Positions 10,193-17,000 are shown, counted from the first letter of the stretch. The stretch is DNA of 20,428 nt from Flavobacteriaceae bacterium (GCA_027068695.1 JAMOMG010000364.1:1-20428), one strand, 5' to 3'. Numbers and translations: made by a program. Notes: generated by a model not told the origin, from the letters alone.

Positions 10193-10241
10193 GGACTCGG
10201 AAATCTTTATGATTTTAAAGATTTTCGAGTTCTTTTTTTTT
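10193..10241 (+). terminator. Intrinsic terminator of the dcw operon
   Basis: A 16-bp stem forms between GGACTCGGAAATCTTT (10193-10208) and AAAGATTTTCGAGTTC (10217-10232), with two G-U pairs and an 8-base loop. Nine T residues (10233-10241) follow at once. This is a textbook Rho-independent terminator 46 bases after the ftsZ stop, closing the transcription unit. Confidence 0.93.
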
Positions 10242-10248
10242 ATCTTCG
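10241..10248 (+). promoter_or_regulatory. Promoter -7 box for the yqeY-like gene
   Basis: TATCTTCG matches the Bacteroidota -7 consensus TAnnTTTG at all but one position and lies 20 bases before the ATG at 10269. A clear TTG -33 box at the usual distance is not visible, since that region is the terminator stem. The box begins at the last T of the terminator T-run, so terminator and promoter are directly joined. Confidence 0.5.
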
Positions 10249-10268
10249 CAAAATAAATATAGTAAGTT

Positions 10269-10718
10269 ATGAGTTTGCAACAAGAGTTAATGATTAAAAT
10301 GAAAGAAGCGATGAAATCTAAAGATAGAGTTGCTTTAGAATCTTTAAGAGCAATAAAGTCAGAAATTTTATTGGCACAAACAAAAGGAGGAACTTCTGAA
10401 GGCTTAACACAAGACGATGAAATTAAATTACTTCAAAAATTAGTAAAACAGCGTAAAGACAGCGCATCAATATACAAAGAGCAAGGTAGAGATGATTTAG
10501 CTGAACCTGAATTGGCACAAGTTAAAATAATTGCACAATTTTTACCCGAACAATTAGGAGAAAAAGAGCTAAAAGAGATAATTTCAAAAATTATGGAAAC
10601 AGTTGGAGCAACTTCAATGAAAGATATGGGGAAGGTTATGGGGATGGCTTCAAAACAATTAGCAGGAAAAGCCGATGGTAAAGCAATTTCTACCGTTGTA
10701 AAACAACTTTTAGGATAA
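10269..10718 (+). CDS. YqeY / GatB-domain family protein
   Basis: A 149-residue soluble protein of the YqeY family, related to the C-terminal tRNA-binding region of the amidotransferase subunit GatB. The cellular role of free YqeY is not established; by homology it may bind tRNA. Family features are the N-terminal MSLQQELMIKMKEAMKSKD, the LESLRAIKSEILLAQT helix, the helical stretch KLVKQRKDSASIYKEQGR, AQFLPEQLGEKEL, and the C-terminal KDMGKVMG...ADGKAIS with a final VKQLLG. Length is normal. It has its own promoter-like box and is separated from ftsZ by a terminator. It lies just upstream of the tRNA-Arg remnant, whose transcription it may feed. Confidence 0.92.
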   Translation: MSLQQELMIKMKEAMKSKDRVALESLRAIKSEILLAQTKGGTSEGLTQDDEIKLLQKLVKQRKDSASIYKEQGRDDLAEPELAQVKIIAQFLPEQLGEKELKEIISKIMETVGATSMKDMGKVMGMASKQLAGKADGKAISTVVKQLLG

Positions 10719-10727
10719 GTAATTAAA

Positions 10728-10785
10728 GGCCTCGTGGCGCAACTGAATAGCGCACTGGACCTGCCTGCCGGCAGGCAGGTTTCGG
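10728..10785 (+). pseudogene. tRNA-Arg 5' half remnant interrupted by a palindrome
   Basis: Bases 10728-10759 are identical to the first 32 bases of the intact tRNA-Arg at 11059-11090 (acceptor 5' strand, D arm, 5' side of the anticodon stem). Then comes a 20-base palindrome (10760-10779), and then TTTCGG (10780-10785), identical to the next six bases of the tRNA (loop positions 32-37, including the anticodon). After 10785 the similarity stops, so the 3' half of the tRNA is missing. It cannot fold as a tRNA. The complete copy downstream shows what it derives from. Confidence 0.93.
10760..10779. repeat. Perfect 20-nt GC-rich palindrome
   Basis: CCTGCCTGCC joined directly to GGCAGGCAGG is a perfect 10+10 inverted repeat with no spacer. 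It is 80% G+C in otherwise AT-rich DNA. It sits exactly between anticodon-stem base 31 and loop base 32 of the tRNA remnant. In the frame of the following gene it reads LPAGRQ; I recall this hexapeptide-like signature turning up often in predicted Bacteroidota proteins, which would make it a dispersed repeat, but that cannot be shown from one window. Confidence 0.9.
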
Positions 10786-10811
10786 TTAGAAGTTTAATTA
10801 AATTTATAAAT

Positions 10812-11051
10812 ATGTTTTATGTATACGTTCTTTATAGTAAAAAGCACAATAGAAAATATACAGGTATGACTATTGATATAGAGAAAAGGTTAAAGGAACA
10901 TAATACAAGACAAAATAAATCAACAAAAGCATACGCGCCTTGGAAAGTCATTTTTAAAGAAGAGTTTAAAACAAGGATAGAAGCAAGAGCAAGAGAAAAA
11001 TATTTAAAGTCGGGAATAGGAAGAGAATTTGTAAAATCTTTACTATTATGA
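10812..11051 (+). CDS. Small GIY-YIG endonuclease-domain protein
   Basis: A 79-residue protein made almost only of a GIY-YIG nuclease domain, like the small UPF0213/YhbQ-type members. Motif elements are YVYVLYS (residues 3-9, the GIY strand, Y5), KYTG (15-18, the YIG strand), R26 and H30 in RLKEHN, and E62 in AREKYLKS, which corresponds to the usual metal-binding Glu. All key positions are present, so it could be active. The ATG at 10812 is chosen because the domain starts right after it. The frame stays open back to a GTG at 10734, but that extension would translate the tRNA remnant and palindrome. The stop lies only 7 bases before the intact tRNA gene. Substrate and partners are unknown; DNA cleavage in or near tRNA genes is a reasonable guess. 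Confidence 0.85.
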   Translation: MFYVYVLYSKKHNRKYTGMTIDIEKRLKEHNTRQNKSTKAYAPWKVIFKEEFKTRIEARAREKYLKSGIGREFVKSLLL

Positions 11052-11058
11052 AAATTAA

Positions 11059-11132
11059 GGCCTCGTGGCGCAACTGAATAGCGCACTGGATTTCGGCTCC
11101 AGCGGTTGCAGGTTTGAATCCTGCCGGGGTCA
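11059..11132 (+). tRNA. tRNA-Arg (anticodon UCG)
   Basis: A 74-base cloverleaf can be drawn. The acceptor is GGCCTCG with CGGGGTC (two G-U pairs), with discriminator A at 11132. The D stem is GCGC/GCGC, and the anticodon stem CTGGA/TCCAG closes the loop TTTCGGC with anticodon TCG. The variable region is short, and the T arm is GCAGG/CCTGC with loop TTTGAAT. CCA is not encoded. It starts 7 bases after the GIY-YIG stop on the same strand, so it is probably transcribed with it or from a promoter inside that unit. Confidence 0.95.
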
Positions 11133-11140
11133 CTAAAAAT

Positions 11141-11185
11141 AAACACAAACAATGGTAAATACTAGAGTTTGTGTTTTACTTTTTT
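11141..11185 (+). terminator. Intrinsic terminator after tRNA-Arg
   Basis: AAACACAAAC (11141-11150) and GTTTGTGTTT (11167-11176) form a perfect 10-bp stem with a 16-base loop. A run of six T (11180-11185) follows after three bases. It closes the yqeY/GIY-YIG/tRNA unit. A second, weaker inverted repeat (AAAAGT/ACTTTT around 11186-11201) lies just beyond. Confidence 0.75.
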
Positions 11186-11255
11186 AAAAGTGTATACTTT
11201 TTAAATTGACAGTAATAACTGCTGTTAACTTTGGTTTGTAGAATGTACAATATTA

Positions 11256-11273
11256 GTGTAATTAATTTTACAC
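11256..11273. promoter_or_regulatory. Inverted repeat upstream of moaA, possible operator
   Basis: GTGTAA and TTACAC are perfect 6-base arms around TTAATT. The site ends 20 bases before the -7 box of the moaA promoter and so covers the -33 region, where a regulator would act. No regulator is encoded beside it, and short AT-rich palindromes can arise by chance. The rest of the gap between the tRNA terminator and moaA shows no riboswitch-like fold that I can recognise. Confidence 0.4.
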
Positions 11274-11293
11274 ATTTTCTTCCAATTTATTGG

Positions 11294-11301
11294 TATCTTT
11301 G
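11294..11301 (+). promoter_or_regulatory. Promoter -7 box for moaA-moeA
   Basis: TATCTTTG is a full match to the Bacteroidota -7 consensus TAnnTTTG. It would give a leader of roughly 50 bases before the moaA ATG at 11356. No TTG is visible at the expected -33 distance, which may mean the promoter needs an activator. Confidence 0.6.
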
Positions 11302-11355
11302 CCTTCTTAAAATTTACACGTATTAAAGTTACCTAGAAAGTTAAAAGTTATTATA

Positions 11356-12345
11356 ATGCAGCAGTTAACAGATAAATTTGGCAGAAAAATTACCTATTTA
11401 CGTTTGGCAATTACAGATCGATGTAATTTGCGCTGTCAATACTGTATGCCTGCTCAAGGAATTAATATTGTTGATAGAAAAGAGTTGCTCTCATATAAAG
11501 AAATGTACCGTATTACTCGAGTTCTTTCGGAGTTAGGTGTTAATAAAATCCGTTTAACTGGAGGAGAACCTTTTGTACGAAAAGACTTTATTTCATTTTT
11601 GGAATCACTTTCTTTTAACGATAAATTAAACGAAATAAATATAACTACAAACGGAGCTTTAATTTCCAATCATATAAATAAATTGGAAGCTTTAAATATC
11701 AATACCATTAATTTAAGTATTGATAGCTTACAAAAGGAAAAATTTGCAAAAATTACACGAAGAGATGTTTTTGAAAAGGTGTACGATACTTTTGAAAAAT
11801 TAGAAAAAAGTAATTTAAATTTAAAATTAAACGTAGTTGTTCAGTCGGGTTTTAATACCGATGAAATCATTGATTTTATTGAACTTTCAAAAAATAAAGA
11901 TATTGCAGTACGTTTTATCGAAGAAATGCCTTTTAACGGAAAAGGACAAAGAGAGATGGAAGAGGAATGGAATTTTAAAAAAATTATAGGTTACATAAAT
12001 AACCACTACAAAGTTGTAGAGCCAGTTCTGTCTAAAAAATCATCTACTTCAAGAAATTATAAAATACCAAATTACAAAGGAACTTTTGGTATAATTCCTG
12101 CCTTTACGCGTACAATTTGTGGTGATTGTAATAGAATTAGAATTACAGCAACGGGTATGTTTAAAAATTGTTTATTTGACGGAGGTGTTTTTAACGTGAG
12201 AGATTTTATAAGAAATGGAGCAAGTGATGAAGAATTGAAAGAACTGTTTATAAATACGGTTCATCATAAACCTGAAAATGGATTTATTGCTGAAGCTGCG
12301 CGTGGTGAAGATATTTCAGAAAGTATGTCAACTATTGGAGGATAA
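11356..12345 (+). CDS. moaA: MoaA, GTP 3',8-cyclase (radical SAM)
   Basis: Catalyses the first step of molybdenum cofactor synthesis, turning GTP into 3',8-cyclo-GTP, which MoaC converts to cPMP. The 329-residue length is normal. The radical SAM cluster motif is CNLRCQYC with C23, C27 and C30. RLTGGEPFVRKD is the SAM-binding glycine motif. The second 4Fe-4S cluster near the C-terminus uses C255, C258 and C272 in CGDCNRIRITATGMFKNC. The protein ends in GG, the C-terminal tail needed for activity in the family. It has its own promoter-like box, and moeA follows after 50 bases on the same strand. moaC, moaD, moaE and mogA are not in the window and must lie elsewhere if the pathway is complete. 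Confidence 0.97.
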   Translation: MQQLTDKFGRKITYLRLAITDRCNLRCQYCMPAQGINIVDRKELLSYKEMYRITRVLSELGVNKIRLTGGEPFVRKDFISFLESLSFNDKLNEINITTNGALISNHINKLEALNINTINLSIDSLQKEKFAKITRRDVFEKVYDTFEKLEKSNLNLKLNVVVQSGFNTDEIIDFIELSKNKDIAVRFIEEMPFNGKGQREMEEEWNFKKIIGYINNHYKVVEPVLSKKSSTSRNYKIPNYKGTFGIIPAFTRTICGDCNRIRITATGMFKNCLFDGGVFNVRDFIRNGASDEELKELFINTVHHKPENGFIAEAARGEDISESMSTIGG

Positions 12346-12395
12346 ATAAATTGTAATTTTCAAAGCTAGAATAAATAGTTTCCTAAAAAAATAAT

Positions 12396-13613
12396 ATGAG
12401 TTTAAGCACTGTAAATGAGGCGTTAAAAATTATTTTAAATACTTCTGTAAATTTTGGAACTGAAGAGGTTGATTTTTTAGATTCAGTAGGAAGAGTTTTA
12501 AAAGAAGATATTATTGCTGATAGAGACTTTCCCCCTTTCAATAGAGTGAGTATGGACGGTATTGCAATAGCATCTGAAGCATTTAATAGAGGGCAGCGAG
12601 TATTTAAAATTGAAGGAATTCAGGCGGCAGGAAGTAAACAATTAACATTGGAAAATTCAACAAACTGTGTTGAGGCTATGACAGGAGCAATGCTTCCAAT
12701 GAATACAGATGTGGTTATTCAATATGAGTTGTTAACTATTGAAAATAAAACTGCTACGGTAAATACTGATGAAATTAAAAAAAATAAAAATGTTCATTTA
12801 AAAGGATTGGACAGAAAAAAAGGTGACGTTTTAATACCTAAAAACACTAAAATATCTTCAGCTGAGGTAGGTGTTTTTGCGACTGTTGGAAAAACGACAG
12901 TTACGGTTGCTAAACAGCCAAAAGTGATGATAATTTCAACAGGAAACGAATTGGTTGATGTTTCTGAAAATCCCGCTGAACATCAAATTAGAAGAAGCAA
13001 TGTTTTTACGTTGGTTTCACTTTTAGAAAAATTAAAAATTAAAGCTGAAACAGCACATATTACAGATGATAAAAATTTATTGTTGAGTAAAATTGAGCAA
13101 TTTTTAAATGAGTACGATGTGTTGTTGTTTAGTGGTGCAGTTTCTAAAGGGAAATTTGATTACATTCCAGAGGTTTTAGATAAGTTAGGAGTTCAAAAAC
13201 TATTTCACAGAGTACAGCAACGACCAGGAAAACCATTTTGGTTTGGTAAAAAAGTTAGCACTGAGCAAAGTCAAAATGATAGAACTGTTTTTGCTTTTCC
13301 CGGTAATCCAGTTTCAACTTTTGCAAGTTGCCTAAAATATTTTTATTCGTGGTATTACAAATCTGTAGGGCTGAATTTTGAAAATAAAAATCAAGCAATT
13401 TTAAGTGAAGATTTTTATTTTAAACCAGATTTAACGTACTTTTTACAAGTAAAAATCACTCAAATTAACGGTAATATATATGCAACTCCTGTTAAAGGAA
13501 GAGGATCTGCAGATTTGGTAAATTTAGTAGATGCTGATGCCTTTTTGGAATTACCTGATAATAGGAGTAATTTTATTAAAGGAGAGGTGTTTCCACTAAT
13601 AAAATATAGATAA
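12396..13613 (+). CDS. moeA: MoeA, molybdopterin molybdenumtransferase
   Basis: Inserts molybdate into adenylylated molybdopterin in the last step of molybdenum cofactor synthesis. The 405-residue length is normal for a single-domain MoeA. The N-terminal part has the FPPFNRVSMDGIA signature and a GAMLPMNTDVVIQYE stretch. The MoCF domain carries ISTGNELVDV, SGAVSKGKFDYIPEV (from S246; the usual form is SGGVSxG) and FPGNPVSTFASC with P302-G303-N304-P305. The C-terminal beta domain ends in GSADLVNLVDADAFLELP and PLIKYR. The ATG lies 50 bases after moaA with no terminator between, so co-transcription is likely. No fused mogA domain is present. Confidence 0.96.
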   Translation: MSLSTVNEALKIILNTSVNFGTEEVDFLDSVGRVLKEDIIADRDFPPFNRVSMDGIAIASEAFNRGQRVFKIEGIQAAGSKQLTLENSTNCVEAMTGAMLPMNTDVVIQYELLTIENKTATVNTDEIKKNKNVHLKGLDRKKGDVLIPKNTKISSAEVGVFATVGKTTVTVAKQPKVMIISTGNELVDVSENPAEHQIRRSNVFTLVSLLEKLKIKAETAHITDDKNLLLSKIEQFLNEYDVLLFSGAVSKGKFDYIPEVLDKLGVQKLFHRVQQRPGKPFWFGKKVSTEQSQNDRTVFAFPGNPVSTFASCLKYFYSWYYKSVGLNFENKNQAILSEDFYFKPDLTYFLQVKITQINGNIYATPVKGRGSADLVNLVDADAFLELPDNRSNFIKGEVFPLIKYR

Positions 13614-13661
13614 ATAGTAAAATAAATACTGAAAGTTTACTTAATTTCTTATAATTTTAAC

Positions 13662-13682
13662 AAATGCAACCCAATTGCATTT
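13662..13682. promoter_or_regulatory. TGCAA-type inverted repeat, candidate Fur/Zur-family operator
   Basis: AAATGCAA (13662-13669) and TTGCATTT (13675-13682) are perfect 8-base arms with the 5-base spacer CCCAA. The right arm lies just upstream of, and overlaps the -33 area of, the promoter of the efflux operon. The same operon ends with a Fur-family gene (from 20121), which makes that protein the first candidate to bind here. This assignment is an inference; the symmetry itself is seen directly. Confidence 0.65.
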
Positions 13683-13700
13683 AATATTTTCTTATTTTTG
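13675..13700 (+). promoter_or_regulatory. Promoter of the metal efflux operon
   Basis: TATTTTTG (13693-13700) is a full match to the Bacteroidota -7 consensus. A TTG at 13675-13677, inside the right arm of the inverted repeat, is a possible -33 box, with 15 bases between the two (a little short of the usual 17-23). Transcription would start only a few bases before the ATG at 13709, giving an almost leaderless message. Confidence 0.55.
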
Positions 13701-13708
13701 ACCCGTTT

Positions 13709-14020
13709 ATGAAATTAATAGTCATCATATTATCTATCTACACGATTGTTTTAACGGCAATGCCGTGTGATGATGTATTTATAGATGACCTACAACAAGA
13801 GCTGTCAATTTCTCAAAGTTCAGATGATATAAATCACAACACATTTGATTTGTGTTCACCTTTTTGTTCTTGCGTTTGTTGTGCTACTTTTTTTACAGAT
13901 CAATTAATTTATCAGGAAGCTCTTCAAACTAAAATAGCTGTAAAAGAATTGTGTAATTTCAGCAATACTTCTTTTTCTAGTAATTATTTTTCTAAAATTT
14001 ATCAGCCACCCAGAGTTTAA
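13709..14020 (+). CDS. Small Cys-rich exported protein, DUF6660-like
   Basis: A 103-residue protein of unknown function. It starts with a short hydrophobic signal-like segment (about residues 2-17), then MPCDD. A cysteine cluster follows in the middle, LCSPFCSCVCC, with five Cys in ten residues. The C-terminus ends in FSKIYQPPRV. This layout matches my recollection of DUF6660-family proteins that precede CzcA-type pump genes in Bacteroidota; the family name is not verified here. Position -1 before the first Cys is Pro, so a classical lipobox is unlikely. The Cys cluster could bind metal in the periplasm. It is the first gene of the efflux operon, with the operator-like repeat directly upstream, and lies 70 bases before the pump gene. 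Confidence 0.8.
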   Translation: MKLIVIILSIYTIVLTAMPCDDVFIDDLQQELSISQSSDDINHNTFDLCSPFCSCVCCATFFTDQLIYQEALQTKIAVKELCNFSNTSFSSNYFSKIYQPPRV

Positions 14021-14073
14021 GTTATAAAAACCGATTCAAACCCTATTTTTTTTAGGAATTATCAATTTATAAC
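14021..14073 (+). other. Possible intercistronic stem-loop
   Basis: GTTATAAA (14021-14028) and TTTATAAC (14066-14073) are perfect complements 37 bases apart, and the enclosed part has a smaller CCTA/TAGG pair (14042-14045, 14053-14056). It fills most of the gap between the Cys-rich gene and the pump gene. It may affect message stability or be chance in AT-rich DNA; the internal T-run is not placed like that of a terminator. Confidence 0.35.
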
Positions 14074-14090
14074 AATTTAAACTTTAAAAA

Positions 14091-17000
14091 ATGATCAATA
14101 AAATCATTCGTTTTTCTATTAACAATAAATTCATTATTGGTTTATTTATCCTAGTACTTATAGGTGCTGGTACATATTCAATGATGACCGTAAAATTGGG
14201 ATCTGTACCCGATATTACAAACAACCAAGTACAAGTAATTACTGTAGCTCCCAATTTGGGAACAGAAGATATTGAGCAATTTGTAACATACCCTATAGAA
14301 TTAGCCGTAGCTAATTTACCTAGTGTTACAGAATTACGTTCTGTATCTCGTTTTGGACTTTCAGTAGTCACCATCGTATTTAAAGATGAAATGGGTACTT
14401 ATTTACCAAGACAATTAGTGCAAGAAAAATTAACTGAAATTCAAGAGGATATTCCTGCTGGTTTTGGAAAACCATTTATGGCTCCTATTGCTACAGGTTT
14501 AGGAGAAATATACCAATATTCATTGGTACCAAAAAAAGGTTTTGAACATAAATATTCACCCTCTGAATTGAGAACTATTCAGGATTGGATTGTTAAAAGG
14601 CAAATGGCATTAGTGCCAGGCGTTGTTGAGATAAATTCTTTTGGTGGAAATGTAAAACAATATGAAGTTGCTTTAAATCCCAATAAATTAAACAGTATGG
14701 GAATTAGCATTAGTGAAGTTTTTGAAGCACTGGAAAACAATAATTCCAATACAGGTGGTGCTTATATTGAAAGAAATCATCAGGCTAATTTTATACGAGG
14801 AGAAGGCTTAGCCAGATCCATAGATGATATTAAAAATATTGTTATTGAAAACAATAAAAATACACCTATTTTAATTAAAGATGTTGCAGATGCAGTTCGT
14901 TTTGGATCTGCTGTGCGTTATGGGGCTTTTACTGAAGATGGAGAAGAATCGGTTGGAGGTCAGGTTCTTATGTTAAAGGGAGAAAATCCAAATGAAGTAA
15001 TTAAAAATGTACAAAAACGTATTGCAGCTATTCAAAAATCACTGCCTGAAGGATTAGAAATTAAACCTTTTTTAGATAGGAGTGATTTAATCGCACGAAC
15101 CACAAGTACAGTTTCAAAAAATTTGATTGAAGGTGCTTTAATTGTTGTATTTGTATTAGTGTTGTTGCTAGGTAGTTTACGTGGTGGATTACTTACCGCC
15201 TCCATAATTCCTTTGTCTTTACTATTTGCATTTATTTTAATGAAAGCTACAGGAGTTTGGGCAAACTTAATGAGTTTAGGAGCCATTGATTTTGGAATTA
15301 TAGTAGACGGAGCCGTAATTATTGTAGAAGGTACAGTACACCACATTGAGCAGCGAATTAAAAAGAATAAGGGTGACTTTACAGCACAAGAAATGGATGC
15401 ATTAAGCTACAAATCAAGTAGTATGATGATGAATTCAGCATTTTTTGGGCAGCTTATTATTTTAATCGTATTTACTCCAATCTTATTTTTAACAGGTGTT
15501 GAAGGTAAAATGTTTAGGCCAATGGCATTTACTTTTGGGTTTGCAGTTTTAGGTGCATTATTGTTGTGCTTAACCTATGTCCCTGTAATGGCATCATTAT
15601 TTATGAAACCAACTTCACAAGAAAAAAGAACGTGGTTTACGAAATTGGAAGATTGGCTGACAAAATTGAGTAATAAAATGATGTCAAGCATCTTCAAAGT
15701 ATATAAACCATTAATAAATGGAGCTTTAAACTTTAGAAAAGCAGTAATAGCCATTGCAGTATTATTATTTGTTATTGCTTCTTTTGTGTTTTCTAGAATG
15801 GGAGGTGAATTTATTCCAAAGCTTGATGAAGGAGATATTGCGATGCAAATTATTATGAAACCAGGTAGTTCTTTGTCTGAATCTATTAAAATTTCTGAAG
15901 ATGTTGAAAATATAATAACTTCTAATTTTCCTGAAGTTAAAACAATGGTTGGACGTATTGGAGTTGCGGAAATTCCAACGGATCCAATGCCTATGGATGT
16001 TGTTGATAGTTTTATAATTCTTGAAAAAGATATGGATAAATGGACTTCAGCAACCACTAAAACCGAATTAATAGAAAAAATACAAGATAAGTTAAAAAAT
16101 ATTGTAGGTGCTAATTTCATCTTTACCCAACCAGTTGAATTACGTTTTAATGAACTACTTACGGGTGTGCGAGAAGATGTTGCGATTAAATTGTATGGCA
16201 ATGATTTAGATGTTTTGGCAACTAAGGCTGAAGAAATGGCTAAAATTATTAAAACAGTTAATGGTGCAGCTGATGTACGTGCAGAAGCTACAGATGGTTT
16301 GCCACAGATTACTGTAAATTATCAACGAGCAAAATTAGCGAAATATGGTTTGTCTGTTAAAAAACTTAATCAGTATGTAAGTGCTGCTTTTGCTGGTGCA
16401 AATGCTGGGATTATTTTTGAAGGAGAAAAACGTTTCGATTTGGTAGTCCGTTTTTCCAGCGCTTATAGGCAAAGCATAGATGATTTAAAGAATTTATTTG
16501 TGGATTTACCCAATGAAAGTTCTCAAATTCCACTTAAAGAACTGGCTGATATTACTTACGGACCCGGACCTATGCAAATTTCTAGAGATAATACCTATCG
16601 AAGAGTATCAGTTGGAGTTAATGTAAGAGGGCGAGATGTAGAATCTATGGTAGAAGAAGTACAGCAAAAATTAGATGCAGAGTTAGATTTACCTGATGGT
16701 TATTTTATTGAATACGGAGGCTCTTTCGAAAATCTAAAAAGAGCCAAAGAACGTTTAGCAATTGTAGTGCCTATAGCTTTATTCTTAATCTTTATACTGT
16801 TATATTTTGCTTTAAACTCATTTACACAAGCAACTATGATATATATGGCGGTACCACTGGCAGCAATTGGAGGTATTTACTTTTTGGCAATTAGAGGTAT
16901 GCCTTTTAGTATTTCAGCAGGCGTTGGTTTTGTAGTGTTATTTGGTGTTGCTGTTTTAAATGGATTGGTGCTGGTAAGTAGGTTTAATAGTTTAAAATTA

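Larger units (their letters stand above)
10728..11132 (+). mobile_element. Putative GIY-YIG element in a tRNA-Arg gene
   Basis: The unit consists of a truncated tRNA-Arg 5' half with an embedded palindrome, a GIY-YIG nuclease gene, and a complete tRNA-Arg. The two tRNA copies form a 38-base direct repeat (10728-10759 plus 10780-10785, and 11059-11096), interrupted in the first copy only by the palindrome. Both are preceded by AATTAA-like bases. The simplest reading is insertion of a nuclease-bearing segment into the tRNA gene after the anticodon, with duplication of the 5' half so that a working tRNA remains. There is no transposase or integrase, so the boundaries and mechanism are inference. 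Confidence 0.6.

Noticed and set aside
10728..10785. A second functional tRNA-Arg gene
   Set aside because: The 3' half of the anticodon arm, the T arm and the acceptor 3' strand are missing, and a 20-base palindrome interrupts the anticodon arm.
10734..10811. GTG at 10734 as the true start of the GIY-YIG gene
   Set aside because: It would translate a tRNA fragment and a palindrome; the conserved domain begins right at the ATG at 10812.
10832..11152. Open frames on the - strand across the GIY-YIG gene and tRNA
   Set aside because: They run antisense to a recognisable nuclease domain and a tRNA and resemble no family I know.
11186..11355. Molybdenum cofactor riboswitch before moaA
   Set aside because: The leader after the -7 box is only about 50 bases and AT-rich, too small and unstructured for that riboswitch.
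14041..14056. Terminator between the Cys-rich gene and the pump gene
   Set aside because: The T-run lies inside the loop of a 4-bp stem and not after a stable hairpin, so termination is unlikely.
15575..16201. Long open frame on the - strand inside the pump gene
   Set aside because: It is complementary to well-conserved RND sequence and has no recognisable features; a shadow of codon bias.
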